Below are positions 1 to 8,056 of a DNA stretch of 64,000 nt, piece after piece. How positions within the stretch are numbered: position 1 is the stretch's first letter; every line of letters starts with the position of its first letter. The position numbers and the translations under genes are program-made. Source of the DNA: UBA966 sp046350355. GTDB lineage: Bacteria > Planctomycetota > Phycisphaerae > Phycisphaerales > SM1A02. The notes under the pieces were generated by a model, which worked only from the letters and a program-made list of their open reading frames with translations, made no database searches and was not told where the DNA came from. The stretch covers positions 620,001 through 684,000 of the forward strand of contig JAXMAN010000002.1 in NCBI GenBank assembly GCA_046350355.1, read 5' to 3'.

Positions 1-2599
1 TCAGGCAGCCCTCGCGGCCGATGGTGACGACGAAGCCGACGGGCTGGCAGACGAAGCCGGCCTCGCGGGCGCAGACGGCGTCCCAGCGGACCTCGCAGCA
101 GAAGGGGTCGATCGTGCTGCAGATCTTGGTGCAGCAGGTGCTGTCGCTGCAGCCGGGGCTGTAGTTGGGGATCCAGCAGGAGCGGGCGTTGATGCCGCCG
201 CAGGAGCTCAGCGGGGGCGCGCAGTTGGCCTGCGCGAGGACCACGCAGAGGTTGTCCCACGAGGCGTCGCAGCAGAAGGGATCGATGCCGCAGACGGTCG
301 TGCAGCAGGCGGTGTCGGAGCAGTTGCCGGTGCCGTGCTCCTGGAAGCAGCTGCCCGCGAGCGGCTCGCCGCAGGCGCTGCAGATGTCGGCGGCGCGGAT
401 CGCGCACTGCTCGTCCCAGGCGACCTGGCAGCAGTAGGCGTAGGCCGCCACGGCGCAGACCTGGCTGCAGCAGCCGGGCTGGTCGCAGCCGGGCGTCAGG
501 TGGGCGACGTAGCAGCTACCCAGCACGGGCAGGCCCGTCGTCGGGTTGAGGCAGGCCGCGTTGGTCGAGCAGGTGTCCAGCGCGATGCTGCGGCAGGCGC
601 GGTCCCAGCCGACGTAGCAGCAGTACGGGTCGACCTGGCAGACGAGCTGGCAGCAGAAGGCGTCCGCGCAGCCGGGCGAGCCGTGCACCGCGAAGCAGTT
701 GCCGCCGGTGGGCTGGCCGCAGGAGCAGGAGAGGTTCGAGCAGGAGGGATTCGCCAGCGCGAGCTGCGCGCAGGAGGAGTCCCACGCGTTGCTGCAGCAG
801 AAGGCGTCGATGGCGCAGACCGCGTTGCAGCAGGTGCCGTCGTTGCAGTAGGGGCTCGCGTGCGCGATGCAGCAGTCGCCCGCCTGCGGGTTGCCGCACG
901 CGACGCAGCGCTGCTGCGCGAGGTCGACGCACGCCTGGTCCCAGGTCACGGTGCAGCAGAGCGGATCGAGGTTGCAGACGTTCTGGCAGCAGGCGCTGTC
1001 GTCGCAGTAGGGGAGCTCGTGGATCGCCAGGCAGGAGCCCGTGCCCGCGTTGCCGCAGCTCAGGCACTGCTGCGCCGCGAGGGTCACGCAGGGCTCGGTC
1101 CAGCCGAGGCTGCAGCAGGAGGGGTCGATCGCGCAGACCTGCTTGCAGCAGGCGGCATCCGTGCACGAGGGCGTCGGGTGCGCGATGAAGCAGCTCGCGG
1201 GGTTGGTGCCGCAGTTGACGCAGGTGATCTGGGCCTGGCTGGCGCAGCCGGCGTCCCACTCGGTGGTGCAGCAGCTCGGGTCGATCTGGCAGACCGCCGC
1301 GCAGCAGTCGGCGTCGGTGCAGCCGGGGCCGCCCTGCGGCTGGAAGCAGTCGCGCACGGTGCCGTCGGTGTCCGTCTCGCCGCAGCCGACGATCGTCGTG
1401 GTGCAGGTCGGGTTGCGGCTGAAGGGGGTGTCGCTCGTCGCGGTGACGGAGTTGGGGCCGCGCGTCAGGGTGCCGGCGGTGCGGCAGCGGTAGATGTGCT
1501 GCGGCGCGAAGGTGGCGCCGTTGTTGCCGACGGGGCCGATGTTGAAGGGGGCCGCGCCGCCGAAGAGGCAGCCGTAGGTGCTCTCGGTGGTGCCGCGCAC
1601 GATCGTCACGCAGTCGACGATCGCGTCCCAGGGCGGAAGGACCGGCGACGAGCCCGGGACCGTCCACGGAAGGTCGCAGACCTCGCTCGTGTTGGAGGGG
1701 GCGTTCACGCGCTGTCCGACCACCGGGACCGCGCGCGCGCTGGCGGCGCTGCGGTAGACGAGCAGGTGCGTGACGTTGGTGTTGTCCTCGGCGACGAAGG
1801 TGCGTCCGGCCGCGCTGGCCGGGACGTTGAGCTCCGTGGCGGCGGGCCAGACCAGACCCACGACACCCGCGGGGACGGCGGTCGAGACCGGCGGCGTGAA
1901 GCTGGAGTCGGCGAGCACCGAGAGTCCGCGCGAGCGCGTGTCGAGCACGTCCGCGACCCAGGGCATGCCCGAGAGCGGCTCAACGACGGCGATCGTGCCG
2001 CTGATGACGTCGCCAGGGTTGCCCGTGTCCACCGAGCGGCAGACCTTCAGGTAGTACCAGCCCGTGCCGAAGCGGCGGATCGTGGCCGGATCGCCCGGGT
2101 TGACCACGTTGACGGTCGGCGCCGCGATGGCGGTCGGCGGATCGGTCGGCGAGGAGCTCGCGGCGCTGGTGGGCGTGCGGATCTCGACGTAGCGCGACTG
2201 CGGGATCGCGGGGTTGGTCTGCGAGTTGGGCTTGCGGACGCGGATCTCGCTGAGCTGCACCTTCGGGATCTTCTTGACCGCCGCGGTGCGCGCCATCTGC
2301 ACGAGCTGCGAGAGGTAGTTCAGGTCGTCGACGTCGATCTGTCCGTCGAAGTTGAAGTCCGCCGCGGGGCAGTAGGCGGGGGACTGACCGAGGTCGCTGG
2401 GCGCGAAGCAGCGGCTCCAGAAGTCCTCGTCGTCCTCGTCGACGGCACCGTCGTTGTTCAGGTCGCCCAGCCAGATGGAGCTGCCCGCGATGGTGCAGGA
2501 GTCCGGCGGGCACTGCGCCTGGGCGGGTGCGGTGAAGACCACCGCCGCGAGGGCGGCGAGGACAGCGAGGACCGGCTTCGCGGAGTCGGGGATGCGCAT
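1..2599 (-). CDS. Secreted Cys-rich repeat protein with dockerin-like loops (5' part, runs off window)
   Basis: Reads from an ATG at 2599 without a stop to the left edge, so the C-terminus is missing (866 codons visible). Residues 1-28 form a signal peptide (hydrophobic core, then APAQAQ-C). Residues about 45-100 hold two EF-hand/dockerin-like loops (DLNNDGAVDEDD and DFNFDGQIDVDD). A middle segment of about 300 residues is unrecognised. From about residue 415 onward at least eight Cys-rich units follow, each near 50-60 residues, on the pattern C-x-D-xxx-CC-xx-VC-xx-DP-x-CC-xxx-WD-xx-C. The even number of cysteines and the export signal suggest a disulfide-stabilised extracellular protein. I know this repeat style from planctomycete and myxobacterial surface proteins but cannot name a characterised family. 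The function is unknown; a structural or adhesive role is only a guess. No frameshift is visible. Confidence 0.85.
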   Translation of the reverse strand, partial: MRIPDSAKPVLAVLAALAAVVFTAPAQAQCPPDSCTIAGSSIWLGDLNNDGAVDEDDEDFWSRCFAPSDLGQSPAYCPAADFNFDGQIDVDDLNYLSQLVQMARTAAVKKIPKVQLSEIRVRKPNSQTNPAIPQSRYVEIRTPTSAASSSPTDPPTAIAAPTVNVVNPGDPATIRRFGTGWYYLKVCRSVDTGNPGDVISGTIAVVEPLSGMPWVADVLDTRSRGLSVLADSSFTPPVSTAVPAGVVGLVWPAATELNVPASAAGRTFVAEDNTNVTHLLVYRSAASARAVPVVGQRVNAPSNTSEVCDLPWTVPGSSPVLPPWDAIVDCVTIVRGTTESTYGCLFGGAAPFNIGPVGNNGATFAPQHIYRCRTAGTLTRGPNSVTATSDTPFSRNPTCTTTIVGCGETDTDGTVRDCFQPQGGPGCTDADCCAAVCQIDPSCCTTEWDAGCASQAQITCVNCGTNPASCFIAHPTPSCTDAACCKQVCAIDPSCCSLGWTEPCVTLAAQQCLSCGNAGTGSCLAIHELPYCDDSACCQNVCNLDPLCCTVTWDQACVDLAQQRCVACGNPQAGDCCIAHASPYCNDGTCCNAVCAIDAFCCSNAWDSSCAQLALANPSCSNLSCSCGQPTGGNCFAVHGSPGCADAFCCQLVCQVDPYCCYVGWDRACRSIALDTCSTNAACLNPTTGLPVLGSCYVAHLTPGCDQPGCCSQVCAVAAYAYCCQVAWDEQCAIRAADICSACGEPLAGSCFQEHGTGNCSDTACCTTVCGIDPFCCDASWDNLCVVLAQANCAPPLSSCGGINARSCWIPNYSPGCSDSTCCTKICSTIDPFCCEVRWDAVCAREAGFVCQPVGFVVTIGREGCL
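20..1355 (-). repeat. Eight tandem Cys-rich protein repeats (about 155-185 bp period)
   Basis: The sequence encoding the CC-xx-VC-xx-DP-x-CC-xxx-WD motif recurs with its C-x-D-xxx-CC segment near 1315, 1160, 1003, 842, 667, 482, 319 and 147. The period varies because loop length between units varies. Unit 6 replaces DP with a longer AAYAY segment, and unit 2 has WT instead of WD. The array continues to the window edge, so more units may follow. Confidence 0.8.
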
Positions 2600-2724
2600 C
2601 GGAGAGTTCTGGAAGCGTATACGCAGCAAACCCCCCGGAACCTGCCTGAATTCCGTCCAATTCGCGGGATTCTCGGTCCCAGCGCTCCGCGGGATCGCGT
2701 CCCTTGCGGTGGTTCGCGCGCTTC

Positions 2725-3483
2725 TCAGCGGCCGGACGCGCCCAGCCCGCCGTAGGTGCGCCGCCGGCGCGCGAAATCCGCGAGCGCCTCGCGCAGTTCC
2801 GGGACCCGGAACTCCGGCCAGAGGGCGTCGGTCACCCAGAGCTCGGCGTAGCTGATCTGCCAGAGCAGGAAGTTCGAGATGCGCCGCTCGCCCGCGGTGC
2901 GGATGAGCAGGTCGGGGTCGGGCAGCCCATGCGTGTCGAGCGCGTCGCTGAGCATCTGCTCCGTGATGGCGGCGGGGTCGAGCTCGCCGCGGCGCACGCG
3001 CTGGGCCAGGCCGCGCACCGCGTCGAGGATCTCCTGCCGCGAGCCGTAGTTCATCGCGAGGCAGAGGGTCATGCCGGTGCACGCGCTGGTCTCGTCCTCG
3101 GTGCGGTCGAACTCCGCGAGCACGGCGGCGGGCAGTCCCTCGCGGCGCCCCACGTGCCGGAAGCGGATGTTGTTGGCCAGCATCATCTGCCGCTCGAGCT
3201 GCAGGTGGTGGCGCGCCAGCTCCATGAGCGCCTCGACCTCCTCGGCCGGACGCTTCCAGTTCTCGCTGGAGAAGGAGTAGAGGGTCAGCGCCTGCACGCC
3301 CGCGTCGGAGCACTCCTGCACGACGCCGCGGACGCGGCGCGCGCCCTCGCGGTGCCCCGCCAGGCGCGGCAGCCCGCGCGCCTGCGCCCAGCGCCCGTTG
3401 CCATCCATGATGATGGCGATGTGCCGCGGCACCCGCTCGGGGCGTTCGGCCAGGTCGGCGCTGGAGTCGTCGGGACTGGGCAT
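2725..3483 (-). CDS. uppS: Isoprenyl transferase (undecaprenyl diphosphate synthase)
   Basis: 252 residues, the usual size for cis-prenyltransferases. It condenses isopentenyl diphosphate onto farnesyl diphosphate to make the C55 lipid carrier for peptidoglycan and glycan assembly. Visible family motifs are MDGNGRWA (catalytic Asp27), SFSSENW near residue 70, and RTAGERRISNFLLWQ followed by YAELWVT near residues 190-215. ATG 3483 lies 8 bases after the purA stop, so the two are probably cotranscribed. A longer in-frame reading upstream exists but lies inside purA in another frame, so it was rejected. It draws on the same isoprenoid pool as dxs, ispA and ispD elsewhere in the window. Confidence 0.95.
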   Translation of the reverse strand: MPSPDDSSADLAERPERVPRHIAIIMDGNGRWAQARGLPRLAGHREGARRVRGVVQECSDAGVQALTLYSFSSENWKRPAEEVEALMELARHHLQLERQMMLANNIRFRHVGRREGLPAAVLAEFDRTEDETSACTGMTLCLAMNYGSRQEILDAVRGLAQRVRRGELDPAAITEQMLSDALDTHGLPDPDLLIRTAGERRISNFLLWQISYAELWVTDALWPEFRVPELREALADFARRRRTYGGLGASGR

Positions 3484-3491
3484 CCGCTCCT

Positions 3492-4853
3492 CTACACCGC
3501 GACGGTCGTCTGGGTTCGCCGCCCGTCGACAAGCGTCTGCGATCGCTCGGGACCGAGGCTCACCACCTCGATCGGCACGCCGACGGTCTCCTCGATGCGG
3601 GCGAGATAACGCTGCGCGTTCGCGGGGAGGGAGCGGCGGTCGGGCGCCTCGCGGACATCCTCGCGCCAGCCGGGGAGCGTCTCGTAGACGGGGACGACGC
3701 TCTCGAGCCGGTGCGCGTCGGGGATGAAGCGGTCCGTCTCGGTGCCGTCGGGAAGGCGGTAGCGGACGCAGAGCTTGACCTCGTCCAGCTCCGAGAGCAC
3801 GTCGAAGAGCGTGCACGCGATGCCGGTCGCGCCGCAGACCATCGCGCTGTATTTGACCGCGACGAGGTCGAGCCAGCCGCAGCGGCGGGGGCGTCCGGTG
3901 GTGGTGCCGAACTCGCGCCCGCGCTCGCGGATGCGGTCGCCCAGCGCGTTGGCGAGCTCGGTGGGGAAGGGGCCCGCGCCGACGCGCGTGCTGTACGCCT
4001 TCATGATGCCCAGCACGCGGCCGATCGCGCGGCCCGGGACGCCGGTGCCCGCGGGGATGCCCAGCGTCGAGCAGTTGCTGCTGGTGACGTAGGGGAAGGT
4101 GCCGTGGTCGATGTCCAGCAGGCTGGCGTTCGCGCCCTCGAAGAGGAGGCGGCGCCCCTCGCGCAGCGCGTCGTGCAGCGCGTAGACCGTGTCGTCGATG
4201 TGCGGGCGCAGGCGCTGCCCGTACTCGGCGTAGCGCGCGGCGAGCGCCTCGGGATCCAGCGGCGGGGTGCGCACGCCCAGCGCCTCGAGCTCCGCGGTGC
4301 GCAGCTTGCAGACCACGTGGAGCCGGCTGCGCAGGTAGGCGGGATCGAGCAGGTCGCCCATGCGGATCGCCGTCGAGCGGCGGATCTTGTCCGCGTAGGC
4401 GGGGCCGATGCCGCGGCGCGTCGTGCCGATGGAGAGGTTGCCCTCGGCGCCCTCGGCCTTCGCGGCGAGGTACTCCTCGAGCGCCGCGTCCTGCTCCTTG
4501 TGGTAGGGCATGACGACGTGCGCACGGTCGCTGATGCGCAGGTTCTCGCCGATGCGCACGCCGCGCGCGCGCAGCGCCTCGAACTCCTGCAGCACCTTCT
4601 CGGGGTCGACGACGACGCCGTTGCCGATGACGCAGATCTTGTCCGGATACAGGATGCCCGAGGGGATCAGGTGCAGCGCGTACCGCTGGTCGCCGACCTG
4701 CACGGTGTGGCCGGCGTTGGCGCCGCCGTTGTAGCGGACGATCACGTCGTGCTCGGCGGTGAGCAGGTCGACGATCTTGCCCTTGCCTTCGTCGCCCCAC
4801 TGGAGGCCCACGATGGCGGTGTGCGGTGCGCTGCCCAGGCGTGCGGTGGTCAT
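3492..4853 (-). CDS. purA: Adenylosuccinate synthetase
   Basis: 453 residues, full family length. It is the first committed step from IMP to AMP: GTP-dependent joining of aspartate to IMP in the cytosol. The N-terminal WGDEGKGK (residues 19-26, catalytic Asp21) and NGGANAGHTV (His49) motifs are intact, as are TTRRGIGPAY, GTFPYVTSSN and GTTTGRPRRCGWLD. It is first in a two-gene unit with uppS and is divergent from hemW, with a 93-base intergenic region. The purine and isoprenoid pairing has no obvious mechanistic link. Confidence 0.97.
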   Translation of the reverse strand: MTTARLGSAPHTAIVGLQWGDEGKGKIVDLLTAEHDVIVRYNGGANAGHTVQVGDQRYALHLIPSGILYPDKICVIGNGVVVDPEKVLQEFEALRARGVRIGENLRISDRAHVVMPYHKEQDAALEEYLAAKAEGAEGNLSIGTTRRGIGPAYADKIRRSTAIRMGDLLDPAYLRSRLHVVCKLRTAELEALGVRTPPLDPEALAARYAEYGQRLRPHIDDTVYALHDALREGRRLLFEGANASLLDIDHGTFPYVTSSNCSTLGIPAGTGVPGRAIGRVLGIMKAYSTRVGAGPFPTELANALGDRIRERGREFGTTTGRPRRCGWLDLVAVKYSAMVCGATGIACTLFDVLSELDEVKLCVRYRLPDGTETDRFIPDAHRLESVVPVYETLPGWREDVREAPDRRSLPANAQRYLARIEETVGVPIEVVSLGPERSQTLVDGRRTQTTVAV

Positions 4854-4946
4854 GCGTCGGATCCGTCTCTCGGGTCGTCGCCGCGCCGCCGCGGCGGAAA
4901 GGGCGGATGGTACCGGAACCCCCGCCCCCTAGGATGCTCCGCTTCC

Positions 4947-6158
4947 ATGGCTCACGGGCTTCCCATCGCCGGCACGGGCTCCGCCGCCGCGGCGCCGCGC
5001 GTCGACGCGCTGCTTCGCGGACGCGACGCGCGCTTCGCCGGCGCGTATGTCCACGTGCCCTTCTGCTTCCACAAGTGCCACTACTGCGACTTCTACAGCT
5101 TCGTCGACGCGCAGGACCGGCAGGAGGCGTACGTGCAGCGGCTGGAGGAGGAGCTCGCCGCGATGGCGGGCTTCGTGGGTGCGCCGCTGGAGACGCTCTT
5201 CGTCGGCGGGGGCACTCCCACGCTGCTGCGTCCGCCGTTGCTGGCGCGCGCGCTGGCGGCGGTGCGCGCGCACCTGCCCTTCGCGGCGGACGCGGAGTGG
5301 ACGGTGGAGGCGAACCCCGAGACGGTGACCCCCGAGGTCGCGCAGACCCTCGTCGCCGCGGGGGTGAACCGCGTCTCGCTGGGCGCGCAGAGCTTCGACC
5401 CGGCGCTGCTGCAGACGCTCGAGCGCTGGCACGAGCCCGCGAGCGTCGCGCGCGCGGTCGGCCACCTGCGCGCGGCGGGCGTCGCGCGCGTGAGCCTCGA
5501 CCTGATCTTCGGGATCCCCGGCGCGACGCTGGAGCAGTGGGAGCGCGACCTGGACCAGGCGCTCGCGCTGGAGCCGCAGCATCTCTCCTGCTACGGGCTG
5601 ACGTACGAGCCCAACACCGCGATGACGCGCCGCCTGCAGCGCGGCGAGTTCGAGCCGTGCGAGGAGGACCTCGAGGCCGCGATGTTCGAGCGCACGCAGG
5701 CGCGGCTGGGCGCGGCGGGCTTCGAGCAGTACGAGATCAGCAACTGGGCGCGCGGCGCGCCGGAGCGCTGCCGGCACAACTTGCTCTACTGGCGCAACCG
5801 CGACTGGCTCGCCTTCGGTCCCAGCGCCAGCGGCCACGCGAGCGGCCTGCGCTGGAAGAACGTCCCGCGCCTCGCCGACTGGCTCGAGCAGGGGCCGGGC
5901 AGCCCCGCGGTGGATGTGGAGCAGGCGACGCCGGACATGCGCGCGGGCGAGCGGCTGATGATGGGGCTGCGCCTGCGCGAGGGGATCGCGCCCGCGGAGC
6001 TGGAGGAGATCCTGGCGCTGGGCGCGCGCGGCGGCGAGCGCCGGCGCGCGATCGAGGCGGCGTGCGCGCAGGGGCTGCTGGAGCGCGACGCGGCGGGGCT
6101 GCGTTTCACCCCCCGCGGCGTGCTGCTGGCCAACGAGGTGCTGGCGACGCTGGTGTAG
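4947..6158 (+). CDS. hemW: Radical SAM haem chaperone HemW-like protein (HemN family)
   Basis: 403 residues, typical of HemW rather than the longer HemN oxidase. The radical SAM cluster motif C-x3-C-x2-C is at Cys40, Cys44 and Cys47 (PFCFHKCHYC). It is followed by the LFVGGGTPT glycine-rich SAM-binding strand, EANPE, and the R-x-SLGAQSF-x-P motif. The C-terminus carries a HemN_C-like winged-helix segment (MMGLRLREGI). By family, it inserts haem into apoproteins; true coproporphyrinogen oxidase activity is less likely at this length. ATG 4947 is the first start after the divergent purA promoter region. The long upstream reading overlaps purA antisense and was discarded. Confidence 0.9.
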   Translation: MAHGLPIAGTGSAAAAPRVDALLRGRDARFAGAYVHVPFCFHKCHYCDFYSFVDAQDRQEAYVQRLEEELAAMAGFVGAPLETLFVGGGTPTLLRPPLLARALAAVRAHLPFAADAEWTVEANPETVTPEVAQTLVAAGVNRVSLGAQSFDPALLQTLERWHEPASVARAVGHLRAAGVARVSLDLIFGIPGATLEQWERDLDQALALEPQHLSCYGLTYEPNTAMTRRLQRGEFEPCEEDLEAAMFERTQARLGAAGFEQYEISNWARGAPERCRHNLLYWRNRDWLAFGPSASGHASGLRWKNVPRLADWLEQGPGSPAVDVEQATPDMRAGERLMMGLRLREGIAPAELEEILALGARGGERRRAIEAACAQGLLERDAAGLRFTPRGVLLANEVLATLV

Positions 6159-6210
6159 CGCGCGGCGCGGCGGGTGGCGCGCGGTGCGCGCGCGGCGCGC
6201 CGCCGCAGGC

Positions 6211-7023
6211 TCAGCCGCCCAGGAAGCGCTTGATGCCGCGGATCGTCGTCTGGCGGCCGATCTCGGCGATCGACTCGGTCAGCGGGATCTCCTTCGGGCA
6301 GACCTTCACGCAGTTCTGCGCGTTGCCGCAGTCGGCGATGCCGCCCTCGCCCATGACGGCGTCCAGGCGCTGCGCCGCGAGCGTGCCCGCGATCGGCTGC
6401 ATGTTGAAGAGGCGCACCTGGCTCCAGACCTGCGCGCCCTGCAGCGCCTCGTCCCACGCGGCGGGATCGTCGGCCTTCTCGAACTGCGGGCACGCCTCGA
6501 GGCAGCAGCCGCAGGTCATGCAGGTGCTGAGCTTGTAGCGCACCTCGGCCTTCTCGGGGGTCTCGAGCGGCCCGCGCCCGAGCGCCCAGGTGCCGTCGAT
6601 GGGCACCCACGCCTTGACGCGCGCGAGGTTGTGGAACATCCGCTGGCGGTCGACCGCGAGGTCGCGCACCACGGGGAACTTGCTCATCGGCTCCAGCGTG
6701 AGCACCTCGGACTCCTGCACGAGGTTGGCGATCAGCGCGGAGCAGCTCTGGCGCACGCGGCCGTTGATGACCATCGTGCACGCGCCGCAGACCTCCTCCA
6801 GGCAGCCCGAGTCCCAGACCACGGGCGTCGTCTCCTTGCCCTGGACGGTCGTCGGATGCGCGGCGATCCACTGCAGGACGCTGATGACGTTGGCGCCCTC
6901 GCCGTAGGGGACGCGGAACTCCTCCCAGCGGGGATCTCCCTCGGGGGTGTCCTGGCGGCGGATGCGGACGGTGACCGTCCGGCTGTCGGCGTGCGTGGAG
7001 GCGTTGGCGGTGGGTGCGACCAT
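6211..7023 (-). CDS. sdhB: Succinate dehydrogenase iron-sulfur subunit
   Basis: 270 residues. Electron-transfer subunit of complex II. The N-terminal ferredoxin domain carries C-xxxx-C-xx-C (GCLEEVCGAC) plus a downstream Cys in RQSC, for the [2Fe-2S] centre. The C-terminal helical domain has CMTCGCCLEACP and NCVKVCPKEIPL for the [4Fe-4S] and [3Fe-4S] centres. It stands alone, 2.5 kb downstream of sdhA on the same strand, with two opposite-strand genes between. Splitting of the sdh genes is unusual. The upstream intergenic region (66 bases, shared with the divergent UbiA gene) must hold its own promoter. Confidence 0.95.
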   Translation of the reverse strand: MVAPTANASTHADSRTVTVRIRRQDTPEGDPRWEEFRVPYGEGANVISVLQWIAAHPTTVQGKETTPVVWDSGCLEEVCGACTMVINGRVRQSCSALIANLVQESEVLTLEPMSKFPVVRDLAVDRQRMFHNLARVKAWVPIDGTWALGRGPLETPEKAEVRYKLSTCMTCGCCLEACPQFEKADDPAAWDEALQGAQVWSQVRLFNMQPIAGTLAAQRLDAVMGEGGIADCGNAQNCVKVCPKEIPLTESIAEIGRQTTIRGIKRFLGG

Positions 7024-7089
7024 GGCGATCTGGATCCGGTTGGCGGCTTTCGCTCACGGGATCATAGGCGGCGTACGATAAGCCGGTTG

Positions 7090-8037
7090 ATGCTGCCCGC
7101 ACCGCTCCGGCTCCTGCGTCCCGGCGACTGGAGCAAGAACGCCTTCGTGCTGATCCCCGTGGTCTTCGCGACCGCGGGCGGCGCCGTGCCCACCGGCGAC
7201 GGCGAGCTCTCGCGGCTGCTCCTGCACACCGCGCTGACGGTCCTCTCCTTCTGCGCCGCGGGCAGCGGCTTCTACTGCGTCAACGACGCCCTCGACTATG
7301 CCGAGGACCGCGAGCACCCGGTGAAGCGCCGGCGCCCGGTCGCCTCGGGCGCGATCGCCCCCCGGTCGGCGGCGGCGATGGGCGTGGCGCTGATCCTCGC
7401 CGCGCTGGGCATGGCGTGGCTGGTGCGCCCCGCGGTCCTCGCGGTGATCGGCCTCTACGTCGCGCTGCAGATCCTCTACAACCTCAAGCTCAAGCGCGTG
7501 CGCTTCGTCGACGTCGCCACCGTCGCGACCGGCTTCGTGCTGCGCGCGATCGCGGGCGCGCTGGCCATCGCGGTGCCCGTCTCCATCTGGCTGGTCGTCG
7601 TCGTCTTCTCGCTCACGCTCTTCCTGGGCTTCGTGAAGCGCCTGGCGGACATCCGCGCGGTGCAGCTCGCGCGCGAGCGCGGCGAGCGCACGGAATGGAA
7701 GCCGCGCGCCGGCTACGACAGCGTCGAGGACCTCAACTGGCTGCTGGCGGTCACCGGGACGACGACCGTGCTCGCGTACCTGATGTACGCGCTGAGCGAC
7801 CACGCGCGCGAGCTCTTCGGCCCACGCGCCTTCGGCTTCGCGCTCCTCTCCCCGCTGGTGATGGCGGTGATCCACCGCATGTACCTGCGCGCGAACACCG
7901 GCATGGGGGACAGCCCGATCGCCGCGATGCTCGAGGACCGCACGGCCCGGACCGCGGCGGCGCTCTTCTGCGGCGGCGTCCTGCTGGTGCTCTTCTGGGC
8001 GCCGGTGGGGGAGAAGCTCGCGCAGATCTTCCAGTAG
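7090..8037 (+). CDS. UbiA-family prenyl/phosphoribosyl transferase (decaprenyl-phosphate phosphoribosyltransferase-like)
   Basis: 315 residues with about eight to nine hydrophobic segments. The Asp-rich UbiA motif reads NDALDYAEDREHPVKRRRP (near residue 66). A second conserved loop, YNLKLKRVRFVDV, is near residue 130. The HP-xKRRRP pattern and the start LRPGDWSKNAFVLIP resemble DPPR synthase-like UbiA proteins, which transfer 5-phosphoribose from PRPP to polyprenyl phosphate, rather than ubiquinone or haem O enzymes. The substrate is inferred from that resemblance only. It is followed after 19 bases by a GT-C-like membrane protein, which would fit a lipid-linked pentose pathway. Start chosen at the first ATG after the divergent sdhB. 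Confidence 0.8.
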   Translation: MLPAPLRLLRPGDWSKNAFVLIPVVFATAGGAVPTGDGELSRLLLHTALTVLSFCAAGSGFYCVNDALDYAEDREHPVKRRRPVASGAIAPRSAAAMGVALILAALGMAWLVRPAVLAVIGLYVALQILYNLKLKRVRFVDVATVATGFVLRAIAGALAIAVPVSIWLVVVVFSLTLFLGFVKRLADIRAVQLARERGERTEWKPRAGYDSVEDLNWLLAVTGTTTVLAYLMYALSDHARELFGPRAFGFALLSPLVMAVIHRMYLRANTGMGDSPIAAMLEDRTARTAAALFCGGVLLVLFWAPVGEKLAQIFQ

Positions 8038-8056
8038 CGCAGTAGCCTCCGCGCGC

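Noticed and set aside
335..2755. 806-residue plus-strand open frame opposite the Cys-rich protein
   Set aside because: The opposite strand has a signal peptide, calcium loops and regular Cys repeats; this frame is Ala/Arg/Val low complexity.
6159..6210. G+C-rich stretch between hemW and sdhB as a terminator
   Set aside because: Many overlapping GCGC palindromes are possible in such composition; none gives a clear single stem with a U-tract.
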